From positions 1-43,958 of the forward strand of contig MKJV01000126.1 of NCBI GenBank assembly GCA_001942185.1: 43,958 bases of DNA. The letters are read 5' to 3'. Origin of the DNA: Pseudonocardia sp. CNS-004 (GTDB taxonomy: Bacteria; Actinomycetota; Actinomycetes; Mycobacteriales; Pseudonocardiaceae). Position numbers and translations under genes: made by a program. Shown here piece after piece: positions 1 to 7,587 of the stretch. The notes beneath the pieces are model-generated. The model searched no databases. It was not told where the DNA came from and saw nothing but the letters and a program-made list of their open reading frames with translations. Every line of letters starts with the position of its first letter. Positions within the stretch are counted from its first letter, which is position 1.

Positions 1-206
1 GCGACCCGGTGCAGGACGCCTGCCGTGCCGCGGGCCTGCTCGCCGCCGACGGCGTGGCGACGATCGTGGTCGACTGCGAGAACGGCCCCGTCCGCCTGGG
101 CCTTGCGCCGCGCGTGGCCGCGGCGGCGGGCGGCGAAGCGCTGGGACTGGCAGAGCTGTCGGCAGACCAGGTGGCAGGCGTGGTCCGCGCCGCGCGTGCA
201 GCCTGA
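1..206 (+). CDS. Magnesium/cobalt chelatase subunit D-like protein, C-terminal end (partial)
   Basis: The reading frame is open from the window edge to a TGA at 204-206, so only the last 68 or so residues are present. The visible tail has the alternating small-residue strand and helix pattern of the end of a von Willebrand A domain (VATIVVDCE, then LGLAPRVAAAAGGE). This is typical of ChlD/BchD-type AAA-VWA chelatase subunits. In actinomycetes such a gene usually sits directly before cobO, and here cobO starts 24 bp downstream. The likely role is metal insertion into the corrin ring together with CobN. The assignment rests on the tail plus gene order, so family membership is likely but not proven. 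Confidence 0.6.
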   Translation, partial: DPVQDACRAAGLLAADGVATIVVDCENGPVRLGLAPRVAAAAGGEALGLAELSADQVAGVVRAARAA

Positions 207-230
207 CGACAGCCCGACGGAGGAGGGAAC

Positions 231-845
231 ATGCCACAGGGGCAGGTCACGGCCGTGCCCGACGACGGGCTCACCACCCGCCAGCGCCGCAACCGGCCGC
301 TGGTCGTCGTGCACACCGGGGAGATGAAGGGGAAGTCGACGGCCGCGTTCGGGCTCGCGCTGCGCGGCTGGAACCAGGGCTGGTCGATCGGGGTGTTCCA
401 GTTCGTGAAGTCGGCGAGGTGGAAGGTCGGCGAGGAGGCCGCGTTCCGCGCGCTCGGCCGCGTGCACGAGCAGACCGGCGAGGGCGGGCCCGTCGAGTGG
501 CACAAGATGGGGGAGGGCTGGTCGTGGAGCCGCAAGCCGGGCTCCGAGGCCGATCACGCCACCGCGGCAGCAGAGGGGTGGGCGGAGATCCGCCGCCGCC
601 TCGAGAACCAGGCCCACGGCCTGTACGTGCTCGACGAGTTCACCTACCCGATGAAGTGGGGCTGGGTCGACGTGCGCGAGGTCGTCGACGTGCTCGCCGC
701 CCGGCCGGGCCACCAGCACGTGGTGATCACGGGCCGGGACGCCGCGCCCGAGCTGGTCGCGGCCGCCGACCTCGTCATGGAGACCGCCAAGGTCAAGCAC
801 CCGATGGACGCGGGCCAGAAGGGGCAGCGCGGCATCGAGTGGTGA
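231..845 (+). CDS. cobO: Cob(I)yrinic acid a,c-diamide adenosyltransferase
   Basis: This 204-residue protein matches the usual CobO length. A CobO-type P-loop is visible at about residues 30-37 (GEMKGKST). Further on are the family strand VLDEFTYPM and the C-terminal motif KHPMDAGQKGQRGIEW. CobO transfers the 5'-deoxyadenosyl group from ATP to the Co(I) corrinoid late in aerobic cobalamin synthesis. The ATG at 231 follows a GGAGGGAAC ribosome site (219-227). The gene lies just downstream of the chelatase tail, in the common actinobacterial order chelatase-cobO-cobB, but here a csp, a GNAT and an aldo/keto reductase gene separate it from cobB. The frame is intact. Confidence 0.95.
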   Translation: MPQGQVTAVPDDGLTTRQRRNRPLVVVHTGEMKGKSTAAFGLALRGWNQGWSIGVFQFVKSARWKVGEEAAFRALGRVHEQTGEGGPVEWHKMGEGWSWSRKPGSEADHATAAAEGWAEIRRRLENQAHGLYVLDEFTYPMKWGWVDVREVVDVLAARPGHQHVVITGRDAAPELVAAADLVMETAKVKHPMDAGQKGQRGIEW

Positions 846-1045
846 ATGTGGAGCGCGCGGGAACCTTTTGCCGTGCCTGCGCGTTGTAGCTGTCAGGTCG
901 TTCAGTTTCGTGATCGTGTAGTACGCACGCCCGCAGGAACAGTCGGTGAGCACCGCGCCGGCGTCACAAGGACGTCGTAGCGGCCATCGTGGCCGGCCGG
1001 TACCCGCACAGTGCAGGTACCACCAGACCTGCGAGGAGCAGATCG

Positions 1046-1249
1046 ATGGCACAGGGAACCGTCAAGTGGTTCAACGGCGAGAAGGGCTTCGGCTTCATCA
1101 GCCAGGACGGCGGAGGCGCTGACGTCTTCGTGCACTACTCGGAGATCGACGCAGGCGGCTTCCGCAGCCTCGACGAGGGCCAGCGCGTGGAGTTCACGAT
1201 CGGCCAGGGCGCCAAGGGCCCGCAGGCCACGGGCGTGCGCGTCCTCTGA
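1046..1249 (+). CDS. Cold-shock domain protein (CspA family)
   Basis: This 67-residue protein is a single OB-fold cold-shock domain. RNP1 (KGFGFI) and RNP2 (DVFVHY) are both present, and the N-terminus MAQGTVKWFN is the family hallmark. It binds single-stranded RNA/DNA as an RNA chaperone. The frame is open further upstream to 989, but the start at 1046 is chosen because the domain begins there and a GAGGAG ribosome site lies at 1033-1038. About 200 bp separate it from cobO, enough for its own promoter and a long leader; I see no specific riboregulator there. A strong hairpin terminator follows at 1264-1296, so it is probably monocistronic. Confidence 0.95.
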   Translation: MAQGTVKWFNGEKGFGFISQDGGGADVFVHYSEIDAGGFRSLDEGQRVEFTIGQGAKGPQATGVRVL

Positions 1250-1263
1250 TCCACCGCTAGAAC

Positions 1264-1296
1264 CGAGAGCCCGCCTCCACCGGAGGCGGGCTCTCG
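1264..1296 (+). terminator. Perfect 15-bp stem hairpin between csp and the GNAT gene
   Basis: Arms at 1264-1278 and 1282-1296 are perfectly complementary (CGAGAGCCCGCCTCC and its reverse complement) around an ACC loop. It begins 14 bp after the csp stop and ends 4 bp before the stop of the convergent GNAT gene, so it can serve both. No U-tract follows, as is common for actinobacterial terminators. Confidence 0.85.
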
Positions 1297-1300
1297 GCGT

Positions 1301-1582
1301 TCAGGCGGATTCCACGAGGTCGCGGTACTCGCCGGGGTGCCGCTCGATGTACCCCTTCACGAACGGGCACACCGCCCGCACCTGCCGGCCGGTGGCCCGG
1401 ACGTCGTCCAGCGCCACCCGCACCAGGCCGCTGCCGACGCCCCGGCCCTCGAACTCCGCCAGCACCTCGGTGTGGACGAACGTCACGAGCCGGTCGGTGG
1501 TGCGGTACTCGGCGAACCCGGCCAGCTCGCCGTCGATCCGGGCCTCGTAGCGGTGCTGGTCGGGGGAGTTCGTGACGTCCAT
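1301..1582 (-). CDS. GNAT-family N-acetyltransferase (YjdJ/GNAT_2-like, small)
   Basis: This 93-residue protein has the short single-domain architecture of the YjdJ-like acetyltransferases (PF14542). The central strand VTFVHTEVL is followed by the acetyl-CoA-binding loop EGRGVGSGLVR and then AVCPFVKGYIERHPGEY, a conserved C-terminal segment of the family. The acceptor substrate is unknown. It is convergent with the cold-shock gene and divergent from the aldo/keto reductase, with 65 bp between starts. The frame is intact. Confidence 0.85.
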   Translation of the reverse strand: MDVTNSPDQHRYEARIDGELAGFAEYRTTDRLVTFVHTEVLAEFEGRGVGSGLVRVALDDVRATGRQVRAVCPFVKGYIERHPGEYRDLVESA

Positions 1583-1647
1583 GCTGATCGACGCTAGCCC
1601 GCGAACCGGGTGAGCGCGACGTCATGCGCCTGGAGTAGACAGATCGC

Positions 1648-2618
1648 ATGGAGTACACGCGACTGGGCTCGACCGGGCTGCAGGTCTCCCGGATCTGCCT
1701 GGGGATGATGAGTTACGGCACTCCGAGCTGGCGGGAGTGGGTGCTGGACATCGACGCCTCGCGGCCGCTCGTGCGCAGCGCCGCAGAGGCCGGGATCACC
1801 TTCTTCGACACCGCCGACGCCTACTCGCTCGGCGTGTGCGAGGAGGTCACGGGCACGCTGCTGCGGGAGCTCTTCCCGCACCGCGAGGACTACGTGCTGG
1901 CCACGAAGGTGTTCATGCCGATGAGCGACCGGCCGAACGACCGCGGCCTGTCGCGCAAGCACATCATGGCGAGCATCGACAACTCGCTGCGACGCTCGGC
2001 ACCGACCACGTCGACCTCTACCAGATCCACCGGTGGGACCCGAACACCCCGATCGAGGAGACGATGGAGGCCCTGCACGACGTCGTGCGTGCGGGCAAGG
2101 CCCGCTACATCGGCGCCTCCAGCATGTACGCGTGGCAGTTCGCGAAGGCGCAGCACACCGCCGACCTGGGCGGCTGGACCCGCTTCGTCTCCATGCAGGA
2201 CCACTACAACCTGATCTACCGCGAGGAGGAGCGGGAGATGCACCCGCTCTGCCTCGACCAGGGCGTCGGCGTGATCCCGTGGAGCCCGCTGGCGCGCGGG
2301 CGGCTCGCGCGGATGCCCGAGGAGCGCACCACCACCCGCTCGGGCAGCGACCCGATCGCCGACAACCTGTACAGCGATGCCGACGACGCCGTCGTGCGGG
2401 CGGTCGCCGACGTCGCCAAGGCCCGTGACCTCCCGCTCGCGCAGGTGGCGCTGGCCTGGATGCTGCGCCAGGAGGCGGTGTCGGCACCGATCGTCGGGGC
2501 CACGAAGCCCGGTCACGTCGAGGACGCCGTCGCCGCGGTGGACGTGGAGCTCAGCGACGAGGAGATCGCCGCGCTCGAGGCGCCGTACGTGGCGCACCCG
2601 GTGCTCGGGCACCAGTGA
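1648..2618 (+). CDS. Aldo/keto reductase, frameshifted in this sequence
   Basis: The gene starts at ATG 1648 with the AKR signature EYTRLGSTGLQVSRICLGMM and FFDTADAYS (catalytic Asp/Tyr region). The frame breaks near 1996. After one missing base it continues as LGTDHVDLYQIHRWD, then WSPLARGRLAR and the C-terminal NADPH-binding tail IVGATKPGHVEDA. Reading CGACGC-TC as CGACGC-C-TC restores a single protein of about 323 residues, normal for the family. The role is NADPH-dependent carbonyl reduction with unknown substrate. Its stop codon overlaps the cobB start (GTGA at 2615-2618), so the two genes are probably translationally coupled. The break is most likely a base-calling loss, as in many genes of this window. 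Confidence 0.85.
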
Positions 2619-3949
2619 CCGCGGCGGCGGTCGTCGTCGCCGCGCCCGCGTCGGGGAGCGGGAAGACCACGGTCGCCACGGGACTGATGGCCGCGTTGCG
2701 GCGGCGGGGCACGGCGGTGGCGCCGTTCAAGGTGGGGCCGGACTACATCGACCCCGGCTACCACGCGCTCGCCGCGGGCCGGCCCGGCCGCAACCTCGAC
2801 CCGGTGCTCGTCGGCGCCGACCGGATCGCGCCGCTGGCCCGCCACGGGTCGGCCGGTGCCGACGTCGCCGTCGTCGAGGGCGTGATGGGCCTGTTCGACG
2901 GCCGCATCCCCGATGGTGCCGGGTCCACGGCGGAGGTGGCGGGGCTGCTCGGTGCGCCGGTGCTGCTGGTGGTCGACTGCCGGGGGCAGTCGCGCAGCCT
3001 GGCCGCGCTCCTGCACGGGTTCCGCTCCTTCGACCCGGCCCTGCCGATCGGCGGGGTCGTGCTGAACCGGGTCGGCAGCGCGCGGCACGAGGACGTGCTG
3101 CGCGCCGCCGCCGACGAGGCCGGGCTGCCGGTGCTCGGCGCGCTGCCGCGCCGCGCCGTCCTCGAGGTCCCGTCTCGGCACCTCGGGCTCGTCACCGCGG
3201 CCGAGCACGGAACCGCCGCGACGGCGGCCGTCGACGCGATGGCGGAGCTCGTGGCGTCCCACGTCGACCTGGACGCGGTGGTCCGGCTGGCCGTGCCGCT
3301 GCCGGCCGGACCGGCCTGGTCGCCGGTGGACGCCGTGGGTGAGCGCGCGGGCCACGCCGCGGTTGTGGCGGTGCTCGGCGGGCCGGCGTTCACGTTCGGC
3401 TACGCCGAGCACGTCGAGCTGCTGGCCGCGGCGGGGGCGCGGCCCGTCACCGTCGACCCGCTGCGCGACACCGCGCTCCCGCCGGGCACGGGCGGGCTGG
3501 TGCTGCCCGGCGGCTTTCCCGAGGAGCACGTCGCCGGGCTCGCGGCGAACGCGTCGCTGCTGGCGGCGGTGCGGGGGCTGGCTGCGTCCGGGGCACCCGT
3601 GCACGCCGAGTGCGGCGGGCTGCTCTACCTCTGCGAGACGCTCGACGGCACGCCGATGTGCGGGGTCCTCCCGGCTGCGGCCACCCGCGCCGACCGGCTC
3701 ACCCTCGGCTACCGGGACGCCGTGGCGCTCACCGGTTCGGTGTTGCACCCGGTCGGGGCGCGGGTCACCGGGCACGAGTTCCACCGCTGGTCGGTGACCC
3801 CGCGGGCAGGCGGCGCGCCCGCGTGGGGGTGGCGCGGTGCGGAGCCGGAGGGATTCGTCGCGAGCGGCGTGCACGCGTCGTTCCTGCACACGCATCCCGC
3901 CGGGAACCCGGACGCGGTGGCGCGTCTCGCGCGGTGCGCCACCGGGTGA
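2615..3949 (+). CDS. cobB: Cobyrinate a,c-diamide synthase
   Basis: This 444-residue protein matches CobB/CbiA length. The N-terminal ATP-binding half has a P-loop (APASGSGKTT, about residues 9-18) and the family motif FKVGPDYIDPGYH. The C-terminal half is a class I glutaminase-like domain with the nucleophile loop HAECGGLLYLCE and the closing HASFLHTHPAGNP. It amidates the a and c carboxylates of (hydrogeno)byrinate using glutamine and ATP. The GTG start at 2615 overlaps the TGA of the upstream aldo/keto reductase by 4 bp. The frame is intact. It belongs with cobO upstream and the Met8/CobA fusion downstream. Confidence 0.95.
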   Translation: MTAAAVVVAAPASGSGKTTVATGLMAALRRRGTAVAPFKVGPDYIDPGYHALAAGRPGRNLDPVLVGADRIAPLARHGSAGADVAVVEGVMGLFDGRIPDGAGSTAEVAGLLGAPVLLVVDCRGQSRSLAALLHGFRSFDPALPIGGVVLNRVGSARHEDVLRAAADEAGLPVLGALPRRAVLEVPSRHLGLVTAAEHGTAATAAVDAMAELVASHVDLDAVVRLAVPLPAGPAWSPVDAVGERAGHAAVVAVLGGPAFTFGYAEHVELLAAAGARPVTVDPLRDTALPPGTGGLVLPGGFPEEHVAGLAANASLLAAVRGLAASGAPVHAECGGLLYLCETLDGTPMCGVLPAAATRADRLTLGYRDAVALTGSVLHPVGARVTGHEFHRWSVTPRAGGAPAWGWRGAEPEGFVASGVHASFLHTHPAGNPDAVARLARCATG

Positions 3950-3989
3950 CCGGTCCCGCTCAGCGGATGCCGGTCGGCAACCCGCTTGC

Positions 3990-4001
3990 TACCGTTCGGT
4001 A
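3990..4001. promoter_or_regulatory. Candidate TetR-type operator upstream of the patatin gene
   Basis: TACCG-TT-CGGTA is a perfect inverted repeat 25 bp before the GTG of the patatin gene. Its core TRCCGNNCGGTAA matches both operator copies at 6305-6347 next to the TetR gene. The same regulator may therefore act here. This is inference from sequence similarity only. Confidence 0.45.
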
Positions 4002-4026
4002 ACCGACGCTCACCGGGGAGGTCGCC

Positions 4027-5064
4027 GTGCCGGACGTGCTCGAGCCCCGCTCCCGCTCCCGCCGGCGCCGCGGTCCCCGCGTCGGCATCGTGCTCGGCGC
4101 AGGCGGCCTGCTCGGCTCGGCGTGGACCGCAGGTGTCCTCGCCCAGCTCGCCGAGCGTCTCGACCGGCCGCCCGGCGACGCCGACCTCGTCCTCGGCACC
4201 AGCGCGGGTGCCGTGCTCGGTGCGGCGTTGCGGTGCGGCATGGACGTGCCCGAGCTGCTCGCCCACCAGCGGGGAGCCGATCCTGAGAGCTCCGGCGACC
4301 GCAGGCCGGGCGGGCTGCCCGAGCTGCACACGATCGAGCGTGAGTCCGGCAACGGCCTGCCGCCGCTGCCGCTGCCGTGGATCGGCTCGCCCCGGCTGCT
4401 CGCCACCGCGGCCGTCGCGCCGTGCCGGGTGAACCCGGTGGTGGTGGCGTCGGGCCTGCTGCCGCTGGGACGGCGCCGGATGACCTCGATCGTGCAGATG
4501 GTCGACGTCCTGCAGTCCCGTGGCGGGTCCCGGGAGGACGGCTGGGTGCCGGGACGGGCGCTCTGGGTGGTCGCGGTCGACTACGACTCGGGCAGGCGCG
4601 TGGTGTTCGGCCGCACCGGTTCGCCCGCCGCGTCGGTGGCCGACGCCGTGCTCGCGTCCTGCTCGATCCCGGGATGGTTCGCGCCGCAGGTGATCGGCGG
4701 GCGCCGCTACGTCGACGGCGGGGTCGCCTCGTCCACCTCGCTGGGCCTCCTCGCCCGCCCGGGGGCGCCCGTGCTGGACGAGGTGTACGTCCTCGCACCG
4801 ATGGCCAGCTACGACTACGACCGCCCCACCGACCCGGTGGCGGTGGTCGAGCGCCAGGTGCGCCGGTTGATGACCCGCTGGCTCGACGTCGAGGTGCAGG
4901 CGGTGCGGGACCGGGGCACCCGGGTCACCGTGCTGACGCCGGGGCCGGAGGACCTGCGCGCCATGGGCGGCAACCTGATGAACCCGCGGCGCAGGCTCCA
5001 GGTGCTGGACACGGCGCTCGCGACGTCGGCCGGGGCGCTGGCCTCCGCGGTCGTGGCCGCCTGA
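4027..5064 (+). CDS. Patatin-like phospholipase family protein
   Basis: This 345-residue protein carries the full patatin set. The oxyanion loop GAGGLLG is at about residues 24-30, the nucleophile elbow G-T-S-A-G has Ser59, and the catalytic Asp motif DGG is at 230-232 (YVDGGVASS). It should hydrolyse acyl esters with a Ser-Asp dyad. The N-terminus is basic (RSRSRRRR) with no clear signal peptide, suggesting a cytosolic or membrane-surface enzyme. The GTG at 4027 follows GGGGAGG (4015-4021). It is convergent with the flavin monooxygenase, and the two stops abut exactly (5062-5064 and 5065-5067). A possible TetR operator sits in its leader. Confidence 0.9.
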   Translation: MPDVLEPRSRSRRRRGPRVGIVLGAGGLLGSAWTAGVLAQLAERLDRPPGDADLVLGTSAGAVLGAALRCGMDVPELLAHQRGADPESSGDRRPGGLPELHTIERESGNGLPPLPLPWIGSPRLLATAAVAPCRVNPVVVASGLLPLGRRRMTSIVQMVDVLQSRGGSREDGWVPGRALWVVAVDYDSGRRVVFGRTGSPAASVADAVLASCSIPGWFAPQVIGGRRYVDGGVASSTSLGLLARPGAPVLDEVYVLAPMASYDYDRPTDPVAVVERQVRRLMTRWLDVEVQAVRDRGTRVTVLTPGPEDLRAMGGNLMNPRRRLQVLDTALATSAGALASAVVAA

Positions 5065-6285
5065 TCACGCCACGACCGGTCCGTCCGCCGGGGCGTACGC
5101 GGGCAGCCGGAACGCGCGGGCGGCCTCGTCGACGCGCCCGGCGAGCAGCCGCTTCGCCGGGCCGAGGTGGGGGAGCGCGGCGAGGACGCGGTTGCGCAGC
5201 CACAGGCTCGTCCGCGTACGGGGGATGAGGGTGGCGCCGCCGGACGTCGCGAGCTGCTGGTTGCGCTCCACGAACGGGCGCAGCGCCCGCTCGTAGGCGG
5301 CGAAGGCGGCACGGTGGTCGCCGCCCGCCGTGGCGAGCTCCCCGGCGAGCACGTACGCGCCGACGAGCGCCAGGCTGGTGCCTTGACCGGACAGCAGGGC
5401 GGGCGCGTACGCCGCGTCGCCCACCAGTGCGACCCGGCCCGCCGTCCACGACGGCATCCGGATCTGGCTCACGGTGTCGAAGAAGAAGTCGTCGGCGCTC
5501 CGCATCGCGGCAACCAGCCCGGGGACCTCCCAGTCGCCGTCGGCGAACGCCTGGGCGAGGGCGTCGCGCTGGCCTGCGACGTCGCGCGGGTCGACGGTGA
5601 ACCCTGGCGGGGTGGCGAATGCCAGCACCCCGATGAGCCCGGCCTGCCCGCGCACGGCGGACCAGCCCGCCATCCGGCCCGGGGTGTTGTGGACGACCAC
5701 CTCGCGGTCCAGCCCTCGGCGGCCGTCCGCGGAGAACCCGGCGAAGGCGAAGCCGAGGTCGTGGCGGAACTCCTCCTCCGGCCCGAACGCGAGCGCGCGG
5801 ACGCCGGAGTGCAGCCCGTCGGCGCCCACGACGAGGTCGACGGTGCGCGGCGGCGCGTTCCGGAAGGTCACGTGCACACCGTCGGCGTCCTGGTCGATCG
5901 CGGTGATCGAGTCCTCGAACAGGTACTCGACGTCGTCGCGGGTGCGTTCGTGGAGCATGGCGGCGAGATCGCCGCGGGGCAGTTCGGCGTCGCGGCCCTC
6001 GGGGCTGCCGGTGAACTCGTCGGGCGTGATCCGGGCGATCGGTCGGCCGCGGGTGTCGACGAACGTGGTGCGCCGCATGTCGATGTGGGCGGCGCGCAGC
6101 GCGGGCAGCAGGTCCATGCGTTCGACGACCTCGACCGCGGTGGCCCGCACGTCGATCGGGTAGCCGCCGCCCCGGACGGTCGGGGCGCGCTCCACGACGA
6201 CGGGCCGCATGCCGCGGCGGTGCAGCCAGAACGCGAGTGCCGGGCCGGCGATGCTCGCTCCGGAGATCAGGACGGTGCGGGTCAC
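5065..6285 (-). CDS. FAD-dependent aromatic-type monooxygenase (PHBH fold)
   Basis: This 406-residue protein has the three flavin hydroxylase motifs. The dinucleotide fold is ISGASIAGPALAFWL (a GxSxxG variant of GxGxxG), the DG motif is VVGADGLHSGVR, and the FAD-ribityl GD motif is ALVGDAAYAPALLSGQG. The N-terminus with PIDVR and RTTFVD resembles the TetX/PgaE-like subgroup. It probably hydroxylates a small aromatic or polyketide-like substrate using NAD(P)H. It is divergent from a TetR gene, and two inverted operator copies lie in the 85-bp gap. The enzyme is therefore probably repressed by that TetR and induced by its ligand. The frame is intact. Confidence 0.9.
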   Translation of the reverse strand: MTRTVLISGASIAGPALAFWLHRRGMRPVVVERAPTVRGGGYPIDVRATAVEVVERMDLLPALRAAHIDMRRTTFVDTRGRPIARITPDEFTGSPEGRDAELPRGDLAAMLHERTRDDVEYLFEDSITAIDQDADGVHVTFRNAPPRTVDLVVGADGLHSGVRALAFGPEEEFRHDLGFAFAGFSADGRRGLDREVVVHNTPGRMAGWSAVRGQAGLIGVLAFATPPGFTVDPRDVAGQRDALAQAFADGDWEVPGLVAAMRSADDFFFDTVSQIRMPSWTAGRVALVGDAAYAPALLSGQGTSLALVGAYVLAGELATAGGDHRAAFAAYERALRPFVERNQQLATSGGATLIPRTRTSLWLRNRVLAALPHLGPAKRLLAGRVDEAARAFRLPAYAPADGPVVA

Positions 6286-6304
6286 GGTTCCTCCCGAGGA
6301 TGCC

Positions 6305-6347
6305 TACTTGCCGCACGGTAAGGGTGTAACTGACCGGGCGGCAAGTA
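6305..6347. promoter_or_regulatory. Paired, oppositely oriented TetR operators in the divergent promoter
   Basis: TACTTGCCGC at 6305-6314 and its exact reverse complement at 6338-6347 face each other. Each extends into a 16-bp semi-palindrome: CTTGCCG-CA-CGGTAAG at 6307-6322 on the plus strand, and CTTGCCG-CC-CGGTCAG at 6330-6345 read on the minus strand. Centres are about 23 bp apart. They lie between the monooxygenase start (6285) and the TetR start (6371), so control of both genes is expected. Confidence 0.75.
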
Positions 6348-6370
6348 AATAGCCGGGTAAGGTCGGCGAC

Positions 6371-6910
6371 GTGCCGCGCCGCAACGCAGACACCCGGGAG
6401 GACATCCGCGCCGTCGCGATGGAGCTGTTCGCCGAGAACGGGTTCGAGCAGACCAGCCTGCGACAGATCGCCGAGCGGCTCGGCATCACGAAGGCGGCGC
6501 TCTACTACCACTACCCGTCCAAGGACGAGCTGCTCTCCGAGCTGGCCCGGCCGATGGTCGACGACCTCGGCGCCTACGTCGCACACGCCCGCGACGCCGG
6601 CCCCGGTGATGCGCCCGACCTGCTGCGCCGCTACCTCGAGCTGTGCCACCGCCACCGGCTGCTGCTGCAGAGCGTGCTGCGCGAACCGGCGGTACTGGCC
6701 AAGCTGGGCGTGCTCACCGCCGTGCTCCAGCGGCGCCTCGAGGTCGACCGTGCGCTGGTCGGCAGCGACCGGCCCACCGACCGGGTCCGCGCGATCATCG
6801 CCTTCGGCGGGCTGCAGGACTGCGTGGTGCTGATGGGCGACGAGCGGCTCGAGACCTACGCCGACGCCGCCGTCGAGTCGGCCCTGCGTGCACTGGCGCC
6901 GCCGCGCTGA
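6371..6910 (+). CDS. TetR/AcrR-family transcriptional regulator
   Basis: This 179-residue protein has the TetR N-terminal helix-turn-helix at about residues 8-55: IRAVAMELFAENGF, then TSLRQIAERLGITKAALYYHY and PSKDELL. The C-terminal ligand domain is not conserved enough to predict an inducer. The GTG start at 6371 is preceded by the paired operator region. It is divergently arranged with the flavin monooxygenase, the usual layout for a local repressor that also regulates itself. Confidence 0.95.
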   Translation: MPRRNADTREDIRAVAMELFAENGFEQTSLRQIAERLGITKAALYYHYPSKDELLSELARPMVDDLGAYVAHARDAGPGDAPDLLRRYLELCHRHRLLLQSVLREPAVLAKLGVLTAVLQRRLEVDRALVGSDRPTDRVRAIIAFGGLQDCVVLMGDERLETYADAAVESALRALAPPR

Positions 6911-6927
6911 TTCCGCTGGAGCGTAGT

Positions 6928-6944
6928 GGTATCACTGCGGTATC
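6928..6944 (+). promoter_or_regulatory. Direct repeat GGTATC in the toxin-antitoxin promoter
   Basis: Two GGTATC hexamers (6928-6933 and 6939-6944) are spaced 11 bp apart, about one helical turn, just before the antitoxin ATG at 6953. AGTG...CACT flanks the first. This spacing suits binding of a ribbon-helix-helix antitoxin for autoregulation. It could instead simply be -10-like promoter sequence. Confidence 0.4.
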
Positions 6945-6952
6945 GTCATCTC

Positions 6953-7159
6953 ATGGCCATGACCCTGCGGCTGACCGACGAAGAGACCGAAGCCTTGCGC
7001 GCGCAAGCGGAGCACGAGGGCCGATCGATGCAGGTTGTCGCACGGGCCGCCATCAGGCAGTACATCGAGCACGACGCACACCGCGCCCGGGTCGCCGCCG
7101 CGGCGAGCGCCGGCGCGAGCCGCTACGCGGAGGCCCTCCGCAGACTCGGTGAGGCGTGA
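6953..7159 (+). CDS. Ribbon-helix-helix antitoxin of a Doc-type toxin-antitoxin pair
   Basis: This 68-residue protein starts with the Arc/MetJ-like strand MTLRLTDEETEAL and a helix-turn-helix RSMQVVARAAIRQYIEH. An Ala/Arg-rich C-terminal tail (AAAASAGASRYAEALRR) is the kind of extension that wraps a Doc toxin. ATG 6953 is chosen; ATG 6959 is an alternative that begins exactly at the strand. The stop overlaps the toxin start by 4 bp (GTGA at 7156-7159). The likely role is to neutralise the toxin and repress the operon. Confidence 0.85.
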   Translation: MAMTLRLTDEETEALRAQAEHEGRSMQVVARAAIRQYIEHDAHRARVAAAASAGASRYAEALRRLGEA

Positions 7160-7536
7160 CCGAGTTTCTCGACCCTGACGACCTCCTGACCATCGCAGAA
7201 CACGCGATGGTCGGTGAGGTCGCGATCCGCGACCACGGGCTGCTCGCATCCGCGGTGGCGCGTCCGCAGGCCAGCGCCTTCGGCGTCGACGCCTATCCCG
7301 AACTGCACCTGAAAGCGGCTGCGCTGCTGCACTCGCTGGCCCGGAACCACCCGTTGGTGGACGGCAACAAGCGACTTGCGTGGCTCGCCACATACGTGTT
7401 CCTGGACATCAACGGGCAAGCTCCGAGCGCGACCCAGGACGAGGTGTTCGAGCTCGTCATGGCCGTCGCCGCCGGCACTCTCGACGACCTGGAGAAGATC
7501 GCCGGGCGGCTCACCGCATGGTCATCCGGCTTGTGA
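7156..7536 (+). CDS. doc: Death-on-curing (Doc/Fic) family toxin
   Basis: This 126-residue protein has the Doc-type Fic core. The motif is HPLVDGNKRLAW (His, acidic Asp, GNKR), preceded by LKAAALLHSLARN and followed by ATYVFLDINGQ. Doc enzymes phosphorylate EF-Tu using ATP and so stop translation; whether this one does is inferred from the family. The length matches phage P1 Doc and its chromosomal relatives. The GTG start overlaps the antitoxin stop by 4 bp, giving a normal coupled type II module. The pair lies between the TetR gene and the Met8/CobA gene. The frame is intact, so the toxin is probably active. Confidence 0.9.
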   Translation: MTEFLDPDDLLTIAEHAMVGEVAIRDHGLLASAVARPQASAFGVDAYPELHLKAAALLHSLARNHPLVDGNKRLAWLATYVFLDINGQAPSATQDEVFELVMAVAAGTLDDLEKIAGRLTAWSSGL

Positions 7537-7587
7537 GCATGCGACCTCGCGCACGCGATGGGGGAGTGTGGGGCCGCGCGCGAGATG

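Noticed and set aside
890..1045. Regulatory RNA in the csp leader
   Set aside because: No conserved cold-shock box or strong structure was recognised by eye, so a plain leader is assumed.
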